This document shows, in pieces, positions 60,442 to 64,000 of a stretch of DNA of 64,000 nt. Made by a program: the position numbers and the translations under genes. The DNA comes from Trichosphaerium sp. ATCC 40318 (Eukaryota > Discosea > Flabellinia > Trichosidae), in assembly GCA_038496445.1 (NCBI GenBank), contig JALMLS010000577.1, forward strand, positions 1,178,001 to 1,242,000, given 5' to 3'. Every line of letters starts with the position of its first letter. The stretch's first letter is position 1. A model generated the notes under the pieces. It was not told the origin of the DNA and did not search any database. It saw only the letters and a list, made by a program, of their open reading frames with translations.

Positions 60442-61480
60442 TTACTTTGTAGCTTCCAGTAATACAGTGTAGTCAAACCACTTTAATATTTCTTCAAAAG
60501 ACTCCTTTGATAGTCCAGTTTTACCCAAGTCATCATTGTCGTACTCCTTGAGTGCATTCAATTTACGTATTTTTGAGAACCCTGCTTTTTTTAGACAATC
60601 GATTGCTGTTGACTCCTTGTAGTCGTATCCCTTTAGGTTAACACCTTCTCCACTTTCTAATCTTACTGTATAGTTATATTCAACAGCATCTGTAGGTTCT
60701 TGTGGGATCTTAGATAAGTCCAATTGCGTTATACATCCATAAGCCTTTAGTGTTTTTTGATCTTAGACAAAAAATAAGTTTTCAAAAAAAAACATCACGC
60801 TGTTAGTCATGTTACCTTTCTTCAACAACGCTTTATTTAACGGGAAAATAATATAGCATTTCCCATTAGCAGCTGTATAACCGAATAAACTATTTATCAT
60901 AGTTTGTAAGGCTTCAACGCTCTGAGCACACTGAAGGACATAGTTGCATAAAACAAGTTCGAATTGTTCTCCTTTTTCTGCAGCAGTTGTACTTCCAAGT
61001 GCAACAGTATCAAACCTTGATATAGGTTAACAATAGAACTCATCGCATGCCACTAACAGAAAAACTTTGAAGAAGAAAGAAAAGACTCACGATGCATCAA
61101 TGTCCAAAGACTTGGCTCTTTTTTTCGCTTGTGAAATCATATCACTCGATTGATCGATCCCTGAAGCACGTGCGCCTCTCTTTGATGCTTCAAATACCCA
61201 ATCACCTAGTTTTGAAACCAATTAACAACGTACGTAGTGAAAAAGCGCGTATTGTGAGTTTTAAGGTTGTTTACTGCTAAGTCTTTGTATATTCGCGTTT
61301 AATTGTACCTGTACCGCATCCAGCGTCTAGAATAGACTTGTTTTTTATGTTTCCGAGTAGTTTGAATATTTGAGAGCGAACGTAAGGTTTAAGAAAGTTT
61401 CCTTTACCTCCATACACTCTACTCCATTTCTCAGCAACGTTTTGGGTATATAATGCGGCTGGTGCTATTGTCTCGCTCAT
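60442..61480 (-). CDS. Class I SAM-dependent methyltransferase
   Basis: The start is ATG 61480 (MSETIAPAALYTQNVAEKWS) and the stop is near 60442, four exons. Motif I (SILDAGCGTGDW) binds S-adenosylmethionine, motif II follows in ARASGIDQSSDMISQAKKRA, and motif IV-like FELVLCNYVLQC after it. The protein is about 250 residues, the usual size of a Rossmann-fold small-molecule or protein methyltransferase of the UbiE/COQ5-like class. The substrate cannot be told. Exon joins restore GCGTG|DW and the later strands cleanly. No neighbouring pathway genes hint at a substrate. Confidence 0.82.
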
Positions 61481-62030
61481 GTTGTGTTCTGATTTGTTAT
61501 GTCAAGTCCAAAAAAAATTGGGGTTTCACAAGAAAGCAATAATTTGGGGTTCAAATCCACCCAAAATGGTGCATTGTATGTCATGAATGTCCCTTGTTTA
61601 AGAGGTACCCGTGTTGCTGTAAGAGCGCTAAATCTGTTAGTTGCAAGGATAGGTTACCATCTCTAAATAGAAAGTGTTTCTCGTGGGTTATTAAATGTAC
61701 TAATCTAGAGCGCTCGTTACCAATTTCAACGTATAGCTTGTGTGGAATTAATCTCTTAGAAACTAGTCTCTTGTATAGAAGTAGAATTTGAAAAAAGAAG
61801 TGAAATAAGCGTGGAAATATGCAGAGAAAATCTTGACAATCTTGATACGTATACAATACTTCTAGAGCACTTCTTTAAATAGAATTGATTCGCGATATTT
61901 AGTGAGAGAAGGCACGCGAATGGACTTCTAAAAAGAACAGGAACTCCCGTTTAAAACAAGCCAACATGATGCAAACAAAACTCTTTAATGAAGTTACTAC
62001 ATACCTACGGTAGAGGTTTATAAACTCAGT
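61481..62030. other. Intergenic region with one unassigned minus-strand frame
   Basis: A minus-strand frame at about 61581-61856 (including KRLIPHKLYVEIGNERSRLV, LFRDGNLSLQLTDLALLQQH) looks protein-like in composition but lacks an ATG at its opening and any recognised domain. It could be an exon of an unmodelled gene or a decayed gene. I do not call it. Confidence 0.3.
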
Positions 62031-62948
62031 TCATCTTTCAAAGTAATACTCTTTCATTAAAGTGCCATTCTTCTCCCAAACTTTATAATCTCCCTTCAGC
62101 TTGCTGTTGACATAAAAGCAATCAACGAGTATTTGACTGGTTTCATGCCACTTCCTAAACTCTCCTTCGAGTTTGGCATCTACATAATAGCACTGCATAT
62201 ACAACTGGCCGTTATCATACCACTCTTGATAGTGTCCATCCAGATCACCATCGGAGTAACTGCATTCAACAAACATCTTACCATTCACATGCCATTCCTT
62301 GTATTCTCCGTTTAATGTACCACGGGTATGTTTGCTCAGTTTGCGAGGTTGACCGTCTTCATCCCATGCTCTAAATTCTCCTTCTAGTTTGCCTTTAACA
62401 TGATGGCAAAGTATAGAAACTTGTCCGTTTTCATGCCATTGTTTATATTCTCCTTCTCGATTATCATTCCTATACTTGGTGTACATCTTCAACTGTCCGT
62501 TCTTGTACCATCTCTTGCAATCTCCTTGTAGCCTATCGTTCAAGAAACACCGCTGTTCTTTTAATTGGACACCATCATACCACACTTGGTAATTACCAAA
62601 GCGTTTGCCGTGTTTCCAAAATTGTTGCCGAACCACGTGATCGCTTGTTATTACAACTTGTCTAACGCCTTTAACCTCTGATTCTATTTGATTGACAGCG
62701 TGTTGCTTCCAACTACCTTGTTTCCTCAAGTATCTATCAAACCTTGTTGTGATTGCCGAGTACCTAGAAAATAGAGGCCACTTCAAATAAACCTCAAAGT
62801 CTAGCTTGATAATCTTCTGTTGTATTTTTTGGGGAAGGCGTAGTAGCAATGGGTTCCAAAAAGCTGTGTCTGACTTCTTTATCTATTTGTTTATCAGTTT
62901 ACTTAACAAGCACGTTATTATTACCTCCTTAGACGATGTTTGGTCCAT
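62031..62948 (-). CDS. F-box-like protein with MORN-2 type repeats
   Basis: The start is ATG 62948 (MDQTSSKESDTAFWN), with one intron of about 60 nt (donor GAG|GTAATA, acceptor AAG|TCAGAC), and the stop is TGA 62031-62033. The N-terminus (LLLRLPQKIQQKIIKLDF) looks like an F-box. The rest is about eight repeats of 22-24 residues on the pattern (L-x)-G-(E/D)-Y-K-x-W-(H/Y)-x-N-G-Q, e.g. GEYKQWHENGQ, GEFRAWDEDGQ, GHYQEWYDNGQ, GDYKVWEKNGT. These belong to the MORN_2 class seen in bacterial YwqK-like proteins and, combined with F-box starts, in giant DNA viruses such as Marseilleviridae. The function is presumably substrate or lipid recognition. The neighbourhood is ordinary host genes. Confidence 0.75.
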
Positions 62949-63327
62949 AATAATCGCTAAGCGTTTGTGTTGTGAAATGCTAACGGTGGGTCAAGAGTGG
63001 CTTTTCGACTTTCAATCTACTTGATTGATTTCTACTCAATCGTACAAAGGTTCTAGCTATCTAAATAAATTTAATAATCTGTTCCCAGAAACTCTTAGAG
63101 TACATAATACACAACTTGCAAGGTTTTAGCTAGTAGTAAGGCAACTCAGTTGTTTAAAATAGCTTGAATATGAAGTTTATGGGGATCCTTTTTGTGTTTC
63201 TTGCAAAGCAAGTTCCCGTGGAATCAAACTATGATAGTGAAGTAGTTGTGACAAGGAGTAGTGAATATAAGTTTATTGGTGTATGCACGCTGTATCTAGC
63301 AATAAGTTCAGGCGATATGCCAAACAC

Positions 63328-64000
63328 TCAGTCACTGCTTGTCGAGTCACTTCTGGCAATACCATCAGAAAATGAGAATCCTTTGCGGTAGTATAATCTA
63401 GTGACTGTTTAATACAATCTGAAGTTAAGATAATATTACATACCTATGACCATATAAAGCCACTGCAATGATAAGGGACAATAATACAACTACTCCTACT
63501 ACAGAGAGTATGACAACATACAAATTCACATCTGCCTTTCTGCAATCATTTGTATTGATGGATATTGCTACTGCAAAACCACGTGCGTTAGTACTCTCTA
63601 CTGCTTCTATTCTCTCGCATGCATTCTATCATAGTATTAGATAAGAAACAGCTAAAGACAGAAAGACGTACGGATGTAGTTCCACCAATAAACTCAACAG
63701 TTGTGCTCTACCAATACATAACTTTGTGATATGCATTAATCTACGTACTTGGGATTTACACTGTGTGAAAACTTGGATCACAACTTCACCATCTACGTAT
63801 GTTCTGTTATTTAATCTTACTTTGATACCTTCAGTAGCTGATATACATCCGTTTATTGTCACCATAGTTTCGTTTGATTCAATAGTGATCGATCCTAATA
63901 CGTGCGCTGAGTTTCATAAAGATAAATCCTATTCCACTTACCTTGTTGAACGCTGAAGTTTCCATTAATTATGACATCATTGATGATCACAATACCAGTC
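63328..64000 (-). CDS. Type I membrane protein, C-terminal part (5' end beyond window)
   Basis: Minus-strand exons enter from the right edge and end at TGA 63328-63330. The extracellular part has beta-rich stretches typical of repeat adhesin-like proteins (VIINDVIINGNFSVQQG, then SITIESNETMVTINGCIS, GIKVRLNNRTYVDGEVVIQV, STTVEFIGGTTSNACERIEA). It has paired cysteines and N-glycosylation sites (NET, NRT). A single transmembrane helix (LYVVILSVVGVVVLLSLIIAVAL) precedes a short basic tail with a Ser-rich end (SFSDGIARSDSTSSD). It is likely a surface protein. I do not recognise the exact family. Confidence 0.6.

Noticed and set aside
61536-61560. tRNA T-arm-like GGGGTTCAAATCCACCC
   Set aside because: The stem does not pair well and no acceptor, D or anticodon arm fits around it.

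Overview
This is nuclear DNA from a compact-genome eukaryotic microbe. The evidence is about twenty protein genes with many short introns (mostly 40-110 nt, donors usually GTACGT or GTAAGT), eukaryote-only machinery (COPI beta subunit, eIF2A, an RBM28/Nop4 ribosome-biogenesis factor, hexokinase, pyruvate dehydrogenase E2), an LTR retrotransposon, and interstitial CCCTAA (TTAGGG-type) telomere-like motifs. Base composition is AT-rich. I cannot place the lineage; an amoebozoan, an early-branching opisthokont or another protist would all fit. TAA, TAG and TGA all serve as stops, so the code is standard.

Layout. 1-1382 (-) double ADF-homology actin-binding protein, running off the left edge. 2361-5338 (+) F-box-like LRR protein. 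6319-10099 (-) PH-PAS-STE20-like kinase that has lost its catalytic motifs. 10289-11079 (+) DUF1294 membrane protein. 11457-12429 (+) basic protein of unknown function. 12759-13589 (+) intronless unknown protein, possibly ADP-ribosyltransferase-like. 13814-16261 (+) eIF2A. 16485-18588 (+) unrecognised protein with a mitochondrial-type leader. 19107-20668 (+) cytochrome P450. 21022-24798 (+) VIT/vWA protein that carries a Rab-like GTPase whose P-loop lies downstream of the rest of the fold. 25054-25873 (-) RhoGAP built from small exons. 25990-26607 (-) tandem twin-CX9C protein. 26836-28474 (+) secreted, probably GPI-anchored protein. 28593-32537 (-) RBM28/Nop4. 32880-33360 (-) small WH2/verprolin-like protein. 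35134-37801 (+) PDH E2. 37994-40139 (-) membrane-anchored hexokinase. 40669-44430 (+) COPB1.

From 44431 to 57711 the window becomes repeat-rich. It holds two pairs of about 1.0-1.14 kb terminal-inverted-repeat elements (A1/A2 and B1/B2) embedded in GGTATA/TATACC palindromic arrays and telomere-like motifs. A minus-strand Ty3/gypsy element follows, decayed by a nonsense codon and loss of integrase, and itself split by a 1.03 kb inverted-repeat element. Genes resume at 57766: a probable propeller-like gene abutting the retroelement LTR, a four-helix membrane protein (-), a SAM methyltransferase (-), an F-box plus MORN-2-repeat protein (-), and the 3' part of a type I membrane protein gene (-) at the right edge.

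The most unusual observations are the apparently circularly permuted Rab-like domain, the recurrence of GC-AG introns with a GCACGT donor (six found by hand), the PH-PAS pseudokinase, and the nested repeat island. Gene models were spliced by hand from frame, motif and splice-site consistency. Exon edges are well supported where a conserved motif crosses them and approximate elsewhere.
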